A DNA stretch of 64,000 bases from Pedobacter sp. FW305-3-2-15-E-R2A2 (lineage in GTDB: Bacteria > Bacteroidota > Bacteroidia > Sphingobacteriales > Sphingobacteriaceae), in contig NZ_CP151803.1 in assembly GCF_038446955.1 (NCBI RefSeq), positions 7,524,366-7,588,365 on the forward strand. Reading direction: 5' to 3'. Made by a program: the position numbers and the translations under genes. Below are positions 52,401-61,285 of this stretch, piece by piece. Position 1 is the first letter of the stretch. Every line of letters begins with the position of its first letter. The notes under the pieces are model-generated. The model did not search any database and had not been told where the DNA came from. It saw only the letters and a list, made by a program, of their open reading frames with translations.

Positions 52401-55400
52401 CGGATCAGCGGCGGTAAAGATTTTGGTTTTAGCATCAGCAGTTACAGTTACCGGTTTAGCGGTAATGTTCAGGTCAGCTGAAGTAAAGGCAAGGGTATAA
52501 TTGCTGTTTAAAGCAAGGGTCCCCTGTCCGATGGCATAGTTACCAATGTTTTCACCTGTTGCACGGTCCAGGCTACCTGTAAAGGCATCTGTTCCGATCA
52601 GCGCCGGACTGAAAGTATAAGTGAAAGCCGGATCAGCTGCGCCATATACTTTGGTATTGGCAACTGCAGTTACATTTACTGTTTTTTTGGTAATGCTGAA
52701 ATCAGCTGAAGTAAAGGCAAGGGTGTAATTGTTGCTTAAAGCAAGTGTTCCCTGACCGATGGCATAGTTGCCAATGTTCTCACCTGCTGCGCGGTCCAGT
52801 GATCCTGTAAAGGTATCTGTTCCGATCAGTGCCGGACTGAAAGTATAAGCAAATACCGGATCTGTTGTGCCGTATTCTTTGTTACCGGCAGTAGCAGTTA
52901 CATTCACTGTTTTCTTCGTGATGCTTAAATCAGCTGAAGTAAAGGCAAGGGCGTAATTGTTGCTTAAAGCCAGTGTTCCCTGTCCGATGGCATAGTTGCC
53001 GATGTTTTCACCCGCTACGCGGTCCAGTGATCCTGTAAAGGTATCTGTTCCGTTTAGTGCCGGACTGAAAGTATAAGTCAGGGCCGGATCCGTATCGCCA
53101 TACACTTTGGTTTGAGCGGCAGCGGTTACGGTAATGGCCTGGGAAGTAATGGTCAGGTTGGCCGGTACATAAGTGACCTGGTAATTTGTACCCAGGCTGA
53201 GGTTACCCTGTCCGATGGCATAAGCACCAACATTTTCACCAGGAGCACGGTCCAGTGTACCTGTAAAGGCATCTGTTCCGATCAATGCCGGACTGAAAGT
53301 GTAAGTGAATGCCGGATCAGCGGCGGTAAAGATTTTGGTTTTAGCATCAGCAGTTACAGTTACCGGTTTAGCGGTAATGTTCAGGTCAGCTGAAGTAAAG
53401 GCAAGGGTATAATTGCTGTTTAAAGCAAGGGTCCCCTGTCCGATGGCATAGTTACCAATGTTTTCACCTGTTGCACGGTCCAGGCTACCTGTAAAGGCAT
53501 CTGTTCCGATCAGCGCCGGACTGAAAGTATAAGTGAAAGCCGGATCAGCTGCGCCATATACTTTGGTATTGGCAACTGCAGTTACATTTACTGTTTTTTT
53601 GGTAATGCTGAAATCAGCTGAAGTAAAGGCAAGGGTGTAATTGTTGCTTAAAGCAAGTGTTCCCTGACCGATGGCATAGTTGCCAATGTTCTCACCTGCT
53701 GCGCGGTCCAGTGATCCTGTAAAGGTATCTGTTCCGATCAGTGCCGGACTGAAAGTATAAGCAAATACCGGATCTGTTGTGCCGTATTCTTTGTTACCGG
53801 CAGTGGCAGTTACGTTCACTGTTTTCTTGGTGATGCTGAAATCAGCTGAAGTAAAGGCAATGGCGTAATTATTACTTAAAGCCAGTGTTCCCTGTCCGAT
53901 GGCATAATTGCCAATGTTCTCACCTGCTGCGCGGTCCAGTGATCCTGTAAAGGTATCTGTTCCGTTTAGTGCGGGACTGAAAGTATAAGCAAATACAGGA
54001 TCTGCGGCGCCATATTCTTTGTTGCCGGCAATAGCGGTTACGGCAATGGCCTGGGCAGTAATGCTCAGGTTGGCCGGTACATAAGTGATCTGGTAATTTG
54101 CCCCGAGGCTGAGGTTACCCTGGCCAATAGCGTAATTGCCAACATCTTCGCCTGCAACACGGTCCAGTGATCCTGTAAAGGTATCTGTTCCGATCAGTGC
54201 CGGACTGAAAGTGTAAGTGAATGCCGGATCAGCAGCAGTAAAGATTTTAGTTTTAGCATCAGCGGTTACAGTTACCGGTTTAGCGGTAATGTTCAGATCA
54301 GCTGAGGTAAAGTTGATATTGTAATTGTTACTTAAAGCAAGTGTTCCCTGTCCGATGGCATAGTTGCCAATGTTTTCACCCGCTGCACGGTCCAGGGCAC
54401 CTGTAAAGGTATCTGTTCCGATCAGTGCCGGACTGAAAGTATAAGTGAAAGCCGGATCAGCAGTACCATATACTTTGGTATCGGCCACTGCCGTTACATT
54501 TACCGTTTTCTTTGTGATGCTGAAATCAGCTGAAGTAAAGGCAAGGGTGTAATTGTTACTTAAAGCAAGTGTTCCCTGTCCGATGGCATAGTTACCAATG
54601 TTTTCACCTGCAGCACGGTCCAGGGTACCGGTAAAGGTATCAGTGCCAATTAATGCAGGGCTGAAAGTATAAGCAAATACCGGATCTGCTGTGCCGTATT
54701 CTTTGTTGCCGGCAGTGGCAGTTACATTCACTGTTTTCCTGGTGATGCTGAAATCAGCTGAAGTAAAGGCAATGGAGTAATTATTACTTAAAGCCAGTGT
54801 TCCCTGACCGATGGCATAGTTGCCAATGTTTTCGCCAGCAGCGCGGTCCAGTGATCCTGTAAAGGTATCTGTTCCGTTTAGCGCCGGACTGAAAGTATAA
54901 GCAAATACCGGATCTGTGGTGCCATACTCTTTGTTGGCGGCAGTGGCAGTTACGGCAATGGCCTGGGCAGTAATGCTCAGATTGGCCGGTACATAGGTGA
55001 TCTGGTAATTTGCACCCAGGCTGAGGGTACCCTGTCCGATGGCATAAGTACCAACATCTTCACCTGTAGCGCGGTCAAGTGATCCTGTAAAAGTATCTGT
55101 TCCGATCAGCGCAGGACTTACCGTATAGGTGAATGCCGGATCAGCAGCAGTAAAGATTTTGGTTTTAGCATCGGCCGTTACAGTTACCGGTTTAACGGTA
55201 ATCTGAAGGTCCGCTGAGGTAAAGTTGATATTGTAATTGGTACTTAAAGCCAGTGTTCCCTGTCCGATGGCATAGTTGCCAATGTTTTCACCTGTAGCGC
55301 GGTCCAGGGTACCTGTAAAGGTATCTGTTCCGATCAGTGCCGGACTGAAAGTATAGGTGAATGCCGGATCAGTTGCACCATAGATTTTGGTATTGGCAAC

Positions 55401-58400
55401 GGCATTAACAGCGATATCCTTTTTGCTGACTACCAGATCCTGAGTTACAGGAGCGGCTGCAAGATAGGCTCCGTTTCCGGTCTGTGAAGCGGTAATGGTT
55501 GTTGTTCCTGCTGACAGAATGGTGACTGTGTTTCCCGATACGGTGGCTACAGCAGTATTGCTGGAGCTGTAGGTTACGGCTAATCCTGAGCTGCTGGTTG
55601 CAGTCAGGGTAATTGGAGTTGCGCCATACACCGAAGCCGCAAGCGGGTTGAAGGTAATGGTTTGAGTTCCTTTAGGAGCGGAAACAATATTGCCAGATTT
55701 AGCGCCTTCATTTCCGGTTAAATCTGCCGCCGAAATGCGGTAGAAATAACCAATGCCATTAGTTAGTCCGGTATGGGTATAGGTTAAAGTTCCTGCCGGA
55801 ATGCTTTGGATGAGTGTAGTTGGGTTAATGGTTGTTCCTCCGTAAAGGTTGTATTTGTCCAGATCCGAAGCCGGGCTGGCATTCCAGGTAAGGGTATTCT
55901 CTGTATTTCCTGCAGTTGCTGCGAGTCCTGTCGGTGCAGCGGGAGCGGTTCTGTCAACAGTTACTGAGCTGCTGTTGGTGGTTGCCGTTACCGGGGTTCC
56001 TGCATTTCCTGGCAGATCTGAAAAGGTAATGTTAAAGGCAAGGACTCCTTCAGGAGTCAGTCCTGTTACGGTTTGGCTTGCTGTCCAGTTGTTTCCTCCG
56101 CTATTGGTCGGGGTTACTGCAGCTCCAGCCATAGTTACTGTTGGTGTGGCAATCGCTTCTGCAGCCGTAAAATTCAGGGTGATAAGGTCTCCTGCTTTTG
56201 CTTTGCTGGTGGTCAGGTTGTTTGAAGCAATGGTAACCGTAGTGAGTGTTGGAATGGTTTTATCATAGGTCACACTGCTGCTGTTGGTAGTTGCGGTTAC
56301 CGCTGTTCCTGCATTTCCGGTCAGGTCTGTAAAAGCAATATTGAAAGCAAGGGTTCCTTCTGTTTCTGTTCCAGTGAGGGTATAGGTTGTCAGGTAGCTG
56401 TTTCCTCCTGCCGGGGAGGTCAGGGCTGTGTTTCCTGCAATGGTCACTACAGGAAGCGCCACTGCTTCGGAAGCAATAAAGGTTAAGGAAATGGTATTTC
56501 CTGTTTTGGCGGTTTGATTTGATGCGTTATTGGAAACAATGGCCACCGTAGTTAAGGTTGGCAGCGTTTTGTCGTAGGTGACACTGCTGGCATTGGTGGT
56601 TGCAGTTACTGCAGTTCCAACGTTTCCGGCAACATCGGTAAAGGCGATGTTAAAAGGGATAACACCTTCGGCATCTGCCGCCTGTGTGGTATAAGTTGCG
56701 GTCCAGTCGTTTGCACTGGTATTCGTAACGGTAGCTGTATTTCCGAAAATGCTTACCACTGGTGTGGCAATGGTTTCAACAGCAGTGAAGCTCAGGGTAA
56801 TCAGATCTCCGGTTTTTGCTTTTGCGGTATTGGCATTATTGGAAGCAATGGTTACTGTAGTCAGGGTAGGGATGGTTTTATCGATGGTATACACCTCTCC
56901 GGAAGTATATCCTCCCTGGATCTCATTGCCAATCGTATTGAGGATTCCTGTTCCGGAGCTTTGGAGGTTCAGTTTTAAGGTTCCGTCTCCTGTTCCGGTG
57001 TTTACCGTAACAGTTCTGGTATCGTTACTTCCTGAGACGGAAGCAACCGCAGATCCGACAATTCCGCCGCTGGTCGTGATGCTGAAGTCAGTTGCATCGA
57101 CCCCCGTCACGTTTTCAGAGAAAGTCACTAAAAAATCTGCTGAAGTACCATTGATGGTCGCATTACCCACTCTGGTGATGCTGACTATGGTCGGTGTTGT
57201 GGTATTGATGACGATCGCTTTGTTTGCACCTAAAGATCCTGCAGCTCCGGGAGCGGCCAGGGTTAGGGTAGCATCGTTTCCTGCGGCATCTTTAATCGTT
57301 CCACCTGCCAGAGCAAGTGCAGTAGTACTGGCCTGATCCAGGTCAGGAGTACTTTGGTTTAGGGCTACGGTATAGTTAAAGACCAACGCAGTTGTTCCCG
57401 AGCCACTGGCATAACTGGCTGTTCCTCCGGAATTCAGGCTTAGGGTTGGTGTTCCTGTTACGGTCACTGCTTCAGAGAAGTTGACTGTTACCGGAATGAG
57501 GTCACCTATTTTATACGTTCCGTCTGCCAGGCTGGAATTAACCGAGCTAACTATCGGAGCGGTGTTGTCGATGATTATATTTTTGTTGGCGCCTAAAGAG
57601 TTTGCAGCTCCGGGAGCGGGCAGGGTCAAAGTGGTATTGTTCCCTGCAGCATCTTTGAGTGTGCCGCCGTTTAAGCTGAGTGCGCTAGTGCTGGCATAAT
57701 CCAGATCTGCACTGGCATCTGTTAGCCCTACTGTATAGTTAAAAACGAGAGAAGATGTTCCTGATCCGCTGGTATAATTGACAGTTGCACCGGAATTCAA
57801 TGCAAGCTGAGGGGTTCCCGTTACGGCAACGGCTTCAGAAAAATTCACCGTCACGTTAATGACATCACCTGCTTTATAGGCTCCGTTTGCGGTAGTTGAA
57901 TTAACAGAAGCCACAGTAGGGGCAATCCCATCAATCACAATCGCTTTATTATCACCCAGGGAGGTTGCTGCTCCGGGAGCAGCAAGTGTAAGATTTGCAT
58001 TATTCGTTAAAGCATCCTGAATAGTTCCTCCATTGAGGGCTAATGCAGTAGTAGAAGAATAGTCGAGATCAGCAGTGCTTTGTCCACTGGCGACTGTATA
58101 ATTAAAGGTGAGGGTATTTGTTCCGCTGCCACTGCTATAATTAACAACGGCACCTGTGTTTAAACTTAGTGTTGGTGTTCCGGTTACGTTAACAGTTGCC
58201 GAAAATGTAATGTCAACAGGAATGATATCTCCTATTTTATAAGTTCCGTTTAAGACCGAAGAAGTCACCTGTGTCACGATAGGAGGCAACTGGAAAATAG
58301 GGTTGGTGCCAGGAAAACCGGTACCGCCAGGGGTTAAAACACCCGGAGTGGTTTCGCTATGCGTCCAATTGCCTGTTCCGGACAGACTCGCTAGTATTTG

Positions 58401-59054
58401 GTCTTTGGTCCCTTGAATAGTACCGGTATAAATGACGTAATCACCATGAAGTGCAGTTCCGGTAAAGGCGGCAGAATAATTTCCGGCAGCTAAAACAGGA
58501 GGCAGATAGGATGTGGTCGCGTTTACATTGCCAGAGGTTTGCCATGGTGTTGGAGAACTTGATCCGCCGGGATTATTCGTAGACCAATTGGCGAAAGCAT
58601 AAATGAAAGTAGGACTGGTAATGTTTCCTGTATAGATAAACCAGTTGTCGCCACCACCTGCAGTAACAAGGGATCCCCATCCGCTAGTGGTGGAGGTTCC
58701 ATAAGGCGAAAGTCCGGATGTAGCAGGGATTACACCTGGAGTAATGGAGATTTTAATCACCGTTCCTGCTGGAATTGTCGTGTTGGTAGTCCAGGTGATT
58801 AATCCTTCGGCCGTGACATTGGCCACATCGAATCCATTGGTCGGATGCCAACCTCTGTCGGTGATCTGAATGGTTTGCCCGGAGGGAATGGCCGCAAGCG
58901 TAACAATAGCAAGTTCGGCAGGGTTGGAGTTTCCATTGTAGCCAATGATAGCAATGTCTCCAACTGTTATTTGTCCGATGCTTTTGAATCCGCATAGACA
59001 GAAAAAGCAGAAGATGAATAGTGTGGTGAGGGATCTCATGAATCGATTTTTCAT
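49467..59054 (-). CDS. Giant T9SS-secreted surface protein with 20 MBG repeats
   Basis: From ATG 59054 (GTG 59066 also possible) this is a ~3,195-residue protein. In order it has: a signal peptide (~1-28); a lamin-tail-like domain (IAIIGYNGNSNPAELAIV); three ~115-residue Ig-like repeats (GAYKAGDVINVTVNFSEAV); a Calx-like segment; four ~90-residue Ig-like repeats (TLTTVTIASNN); one fibronectin III domain; a Big_2-like domain (YGATPITLTATSSSG); 20 MBG repeats of 76 residues (about 1215-2730) plus one divergent copy; a cadherin-like domain; an Ig-like domain; and a gliding-type C-terminal secretion domain (ILSPNGDGYNDKW, EVKIFDKAGRPIY, LAEGTYYYVIDFG). It should be a surface adhesin or gliding-related stalk. 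A formyltransferase gene precedes it and PorP follows. Confidence 0.92.
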   Translation of the reverse strand: MKNRFMRSLTTLFIFCFFCLCGFKSIGQITVGDIAIIGYNGNSNPAELAIVTLAAIPSGQTIQITDRGWHPTNGFDVANVTAEGLITWTTNTTIPAGTVIKISITPGVIPATSGLSPYGTSTTSGWGSLVTAGGGDNWFIYTGNITSPTFIYAFANWSTNNPGGSSSPTPWQTSGNVNATTSYLPPVLAAGNYSAAFTGTALHGDYVIYTGTIQGTKDQILASLSGTGNWTHSETTPGVLTPGGTGFPGTNPIFQLPPIVTQVTSSVLNGTYKIGDIIPVDITFSATVNVTGTPTLSLNTGAVVNYSSGSGTNTLTFNYTVASGQSTADLDYSSTTALALNGGTIQDALTNNANLTLAAPGAATSLGDNKAIVIDGIAPTVASVNSTTANGAYKAGDVINVTVNFSEAVAVTGTPQLALNSGATVNYTSGSGTSSLVFNYTVGLTDASADLDYASTSALSLNGGTLKDAAGNNTTLTLPAPGAANSLGANKNIIIDNTAPIVSSVNSSLADGTYKIGDLIPVTVNFSEAVTVTGTPTLSLNSGGTASYASGSGTTALVFNYTVALNQSTPDLDQASTTALALAGGTIKDAAGNDATLTLAAPGAAGSLGANKAIVINTTTPTIVSITRVGNATINGTSADFLVTFSENVTGVDATDFSITTSGGIVGSAVASVSGSNDTRTVTVNTGTGDGTLKLNLQSSGTGILNTIGNEIQGGYTSGEVYTIDKTIPTLTTVTIASNNANTAKAKTGDLITLSFTAVETIATPVVSIFGNTATVTNTSANDWTATYTTQAADAEGVIPFNIAFTDVAGNVGTAVTATTNASSVTYDKTLPTLTTVAIVSNNASNQTAKTGNTISLTFIASEAVALPVVTIAGNTALTSPAGGNSYLTTYTLTGTETEGTLAFNIAFTDLTGNAGTAVTATTNSSSVTYDKTIPTLTTVTIASNNLTTSKAKAGDLITLNFTAAEAIATPTVTMAGAAVTPTNSGGNNWTASQTVTGLTPEGVLAFNITFSDLPGNAGTPVTATTNSSSVTVDRTAPAAPTGLAATAGNTENTLTWNASPASDLDKYNLYGGTTINPTTLIQSIPAGTLTYTHTGLTNGIGYFYRISAADLTGNEGAKSGNIVSAPKGTQTITFNPLAASVYGATPITLTATSSSGLAVTYSSSNTAVATVSGNTVTILSAGTTTITASQTGNGAYLAAAPVTQDLVVSKKDIAVNAVANTKIYGATDPAFTYTFSPALIGTDTFTGTLDRATGENIGNYAIGQGTLALSTNYNINFTSADLQITVKPVTVTADAKTKIFTAADPAFTYTVSPALIGTDTFTGSLDRATGEDVGTYAIGQGTLSLGANYQITYVPANLSITAQAIAVTATAANKEYGTTDPVFAYTFSPALNGTDTFTGSLDRAAGENIGNYAIGQGTLALSNNYSIAFTSADFSITRKTVNVTATAGNKEYGTADPVFAYTFSPALIGTDTFTGTLDRAAGENIGNYAIGQGTLALSNNYTLAFTSADFSITKKTVNVTAVADTKVYGTADPAFTYTFSPALIGTDTFTGALDRAAGENIGNYAIGQGTLALSNNYNINFTSADLNITAKPVTVTADAKTKIFTAADPAFTYTFSPALIGTDTFTGSLDRVAGEDVGNYAIGQGNLSLGANYQITYVPANLSITAQAIAVTAIAGNKEYGAADPVFAYTFSPALNGTDTFTGSLDRAAGENIGNYAIGQGTLALSNNYAIAFTSADFSITKKTVNVTATAGNKEYGTTDPVFAYTFSPALIGTDTFTGSLDRAAGENIGNYAIGQGTLALSNNYTLAFTSADFSITKKTVNVTAVANTKVYGAADPAFTYTFSPALIGTDAFTGSLDRATGENIGNYAIGQGTLALNSNYTLAFTSADLNITAKPVTVTADAKTKIFTAADPAFTYTFSPALIGTDAFTGTLDRAPGENVGAYAIGQGNLSLGTNYQVTYVPANLTITSQAITVTAAAQTKVYGDTDPALTYTFSPALNGTDTFTGSLDRVAGENIGNYAIGQGTLALSNNYALAFTSADLSITKKTVNVTATAGNKEYGTTDPVFAYTFSPALIGTDTFTGSLDRAAGENIGNYAIGQGTLALSNNYTLAFTSADFSITKKTVNVTAVANTKVYGAADPAFTYTFSPALIGTDAFTGSLDRATGENIGNYAIGQGTLALNSNYTLAFTSADLNITAKPVTVTADAKTKIFTAADPAFTYTFSPALIGTDAFTGTLDRAPGENVGAYAIGQGNLSLGTNYQVTYVPANLTITSQAITVTAAAQTKVYGDTDPALTYTFSPALNGTDTFTGSLDRVAGENIGNYAIGQGTLALSNNYALSYTAADLSITKKTVNVTATAGNKEYGTADPVFAYTFSPALIGTDAFTGTLDRIAGENIGNYAIGQGTLALNNNYTLAFTSADFSITKKTVNVTAVANTKVYGEADPAFTYTFSPALIGTDTFTGSLNRAAGENIGNYAIGQGTLALNSNYTLTFTSADLSITAKPVTVTAVAKTKVYGTADPLFTYTFSPALIGTDAFTGNLARTSGENIGNYTINQGTVTAGPNYLITYNPANLSITSKALTVTAVAKNKTYGDADPALTYTFSPALIGTDAFTGSLARATGENIGNYAIGQGTVTAGPNYLITYTPANLSIGAKNISVTATTAAKTYGTADPALTYTFIPALIGTDTFTGSLNRVPGENVGTYAINQNTLALSSNYVLNYTAANLSINKAPLTITAEDKVKFAGTANPPLTVKYDGFVNAESPAVLTSPVVISTTATTNSPIGTYDIVPSAATSGNYQISFVNGTLTIRAGAPTNILLAGTTVYENSPSGTPAGTISSTADDPAATFTYALVSGTGDTDNALFSISGNNLLTAASLNFENKSSYSIRVKSTTQYGFSLEKAFNISISDVNEIPTLDPVAGQTICYTTSVQNVALTGITAGPESAQTTTVTATSSNSNLIQNITATQTGSNGNLSYRVRSGASGTATITVTVKDNGGTDNGGVDTYSSTFVITVNPLPVIAITADNGNNNGAGSTEVSKGESLKLTATGGLSYVWATHSSIISGQNTAILTIRPRETTTYTVTATNASGCTDSKTFTVTVVEDYAKVKATNILSPNGDGYNDKWVIDNIDFYPNNEVKIFDKAGRPIYSKKGYDNSWDGSLNGTALAEGTYYYVIDFGNGRPRFKGFITVIREN
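52060..53804. repeat. 912-bp near-identical tandem duplication inside the giant gene
   Basis: Four MBG repeats (4 x 228 bp) are duplicated. The stretch from about 52060 to 52892 recurs almost base for base 912 bp later, at about 52972-53804. The encoded repeats 8-10 and 12-14 are identical in protein. Neighbouring repeats are clearly more diverged. Confidence 0.85.
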
Positions 59055-59130
59055 TTTGAGTGGCACGTTAATAAGAAGTTTTAGTTAATTCCGTGTTGGA
59101 AGCACTAGTGTTGGTAAAGGTCTATATTGG

Positions 59131-60069
59131 TTAATTTAAATTCAGAAACTGATCTCCCGCTTTCAAGCCCATCGCACATATTTTTTTGCCACTGAAGATG
59201 CCTTCAGGGGTTTCCAGGATATTGATAAGCAGCAGTTTTTGATCTGTAGTCAGGACGATAGGACCATGATGGGGATCGACATGGAAGACTGTTCCGGGAA
59301 GGGTTGTCCCCGGGTTAAATTCCACATTCATCTGGGATACTTCCAGGATTCTTAATTCCTGTCCATTCATCGTGGTAATTGCCCCATTGTACAATGGATT
59401 TGCTGCGTTCACCAGGTTTTCAATCTCCTCTGCGGTTTGTTCATTCCATTGTATCGTCAGGTCACTGATTTCCGGGCTTTTAAAGAAACTCTCTCCGGTT
59501 GTTTCCAATGGCTGATTGTACTTGCCGGCGGCTATGGCCTGAATGATTTTTCCCAGATTTTGAGCCAATAACTGGGTTAGCCGCGCTTTTGCGATCCCAT
59601 AATTTTCTCCTGACATGAATGGCATATCCTGACTAAAAACAACAGGGCCTTCATCCAGTGATGGCGTCATTTGATGAACGGTCAGGCAGCTTTGACTTTC
59701 GCCGTTCTTTAATTGCCAGAATAGCGGTGCCGATCCTTTGTAAGCAGGAAGTTTACTGAAATGAACATTGAAGATTCCTTTTTCAGGAAGTGTTAAGATG
59801 TGTTCCGGTATTTTAAAAGGAAAGGTCATCACCAAAGCTGCAGCAGCTTGAAGTGCCGACATCCAGGATGCCAGTTTGCCTTCTGTTTGCAGATCGTCTT
59901 TATTGATCCTTAATAACGGAATGTTATTTGTTTCAGCATACTGAATTGTACCTGATAAATCGTAATTATAGTCTTCTGGAATTACGATTCCGGCAAGTAC
60001 ACAATGGCTGGTTAAACCCGACACTGTTTTAACAAATAACGAACTACTAGTGAAAATAATAATTTTCAT
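59131..60069 (-). CDS. Formyltransferase-family protein beside the giant adhesin
   Basis: A 312-residue protein with the formyltransferase fold of Fmt and related sugar or amine formylases. The catalytic set is present: N101 and H103 in FNVHFSKLPAYKGSAPLFW, and D139 in PSLDEGPV. A C-terminal Fmt_C-like domain follows (~205-310). It differs from housekeeping Fmt (no MGTPxFA opening, weak similarity), so it is probably specialised. It is 76 bp upstream of the adhesin gene on the same strand, and the enzymes for hydroxylation and sulfation are nearby. The substrate is unknown. Confidence 0.75.
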   Translation of the reverse strand: MKIIIFTSSSLFVKTVSGLTSHCVLAGIVIPEDYNYDLSGTIQYAETNNIPLLRINKDDLQTEGKLASWMSALQAAAALVMTFPFKIPEHILTLPEKGIFNVHFSKLPAYKGSAPLFWQLKNGESQSCLTVHQMTPSLDEGPVVFSQDMPFMSGENYGIAKARLTQLLAQNLGKIIQAIAAGKYNQPLETTGESFFKSPEISDLTIQWNEQTAEEIENLVNAANPLYNGAITTMNGQELRILEVSQMNVEFNPGTTLPGTVFHVDPHHGPIVLTTDQKLLLINILETPEGIFSGKKICAMGLKAGDQFLNLN

Positions 60070-60268
60070 GACTTGAGAGCGTAGATAGATTATTTTTATT
60101 TTGCTACAGAGAATGCATAGGGAATCATTCTTTAAGTAGCTGTTACTGTCCCCCTTGACAATAAGTTTGGATAAAAGTAGCGTAAAAATGCCAATGTTGG
60201 TAATAATTTTTTATTTATTACGTTGTTTGACTTTTTTTTCTAATTTTTGTTCGAAAAAATAACGCTCT

Positions 60269-61213
60269 ATGATATCAAAACGAAGGTCATTTCTAAAGAA
60301 TTCTTCAATTCTTGCGGGAGCAGTCCTGCTCGGCAAACCACTCAACACTTTGGCTGGTTCTGGTAAAAGTCCTGATAAACTCTCTGAAGGATTACTTAAA
60401 ATTTCCCATACAGGTGGACTGTCTGGATGCATCAGTTCAGATGCAGGACAGTTTGACAAGTTAATTCGGGTGAATAAACTATTTAGAAGTGCTGTCATTT
60501 CCGGGTTGGTTCTTGATTCTGGAAATTTCCTGAAAAAAGGAGAGGCGACTGAAGATCAGCTTCGGATGGTGGTCAGGATGAACCAACTGGGATACCATGC
60601 CGTGAATATTGGCGCGCAGGATTTGAGTATGGGACAGGAGCATTTTGCTGCACTACTACCTTCGATCAGTTTTCCCTTATTGAATTGCAACTATGATTTC
60701 AGTCATAGCGAGCTGTCTTCCCGGGTTAAAAAATATATCGTACTGAAATCAGGAAATCTGAAAATAGGCATTACGGGATTGGCAGCGATGGCAAACATTC
60801 CCGGTGTTAAAGTGTCAAATCCTTTTGCCTGTGCAAATGAAGTAGCAAAAAAACTGAAAAAGGAATTGAATTGTGATTTTGTAATCTGTTTATCTCAGCT
60901 TGATGACGAGCATAGAAAATATGACGATCAAAAGCTTGCTGCAGGATCTGAGTATATAGACCTGATCATCGGAAGTCAGGAGCGGAAATTGATGATCGAT
61001 GCGAAGGTATTGACAAATGCAAAGAAATGGGGGGTATATTTGAGTCAATCGGCATCCCATGGACGGACTGTTGGAGAAATGAGATTTGAGTTTAATTCTG
61101 CAAATTTGGTGACCAGTTTTCACCACCGTTTCAATATATCTGGCGCGCAGAATCATTTAAGCCCTAAGCATACTTATGCGGTGCTTAAACGTATGGCGTC
61201 ACACTGTGCTTAA
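60269..61213 (+). CDS. 5'-nucleotidase-like metallophosphoesterase protein, active site degraded
   Basis: This 314-residue exported protein starts with a twin-arginine-like signal (KRRSFLKNSSILAGAVLLG). The layout follows the UshA/5'-nucleotidase N-terminal domain: LLKISHTGGLSGC, then LVLDSGNFL, MNQLGYHAVNIGAQDLSMG (in place of the NxE/H motif), FPLLNCNYDF, LKIGITGLA, DFVICLSQLDD, IDLIIGSQERK. Several metal ligands (DxH, NHE, GHxH) appear replaced, so it may bind rather than cleave. It is on the opposite strand to its neighbours. A convergent hairpin follows. Confidence 0.55.
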   Translation: MISKRRSFLKNSSILAGAVLLGKPLNTLAGSGKSPDKLSEGLLKISHTGGLSGCISSDAGQFDKLIRVNKLFRSAVISGLVLDSGNFLKKGEATEDQLRMVVRMNQLGYHAVNIGAQDLSMGQEHFAALLPSISFPLLNCNYDFSHSELSSRVKKYIVLKSGNLKIGITGLAAMANIPGVKVSNPFACANEVAKKLKKELNCDFVICLSQLDDEHRKYDDQKLAAGSEYIDLIIGSQERKLMIDAKVLTNAKKWGVYLSQSASHGRTVGEMRFEFNSANLVTSFHHRFNISGAQNHLSPKHTYAVLKRMASHCA

Positions 61214-61223
61214 ATTCTGTATT

Positions 61224-61269
61224 CCTTCATTGTGTGCTTTTTCTTATTCTGGAAAGCACACAATGAAGG
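61224..61269. terminator. Hairpin between converging genes
   Basis: A perfect 17-bp stem (61224-61240 with 61253-61269) has a 12-base loop. It lies 10 bp after the + strand gene and 16 bp from the end of the - strand gene. Confidence 0.75.
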
Positions 61270-61285
61270 ATCATTTATAGCTGTT

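Noticed and set aside
52200..53393. Two + strand frames that translate to the identical 93-residue protein (52200-52481 and 53112-53393)
   Set aside because: They are antisense to the MBG repeats, and their identity only reflects the 912-bp duplication of the giant gene.
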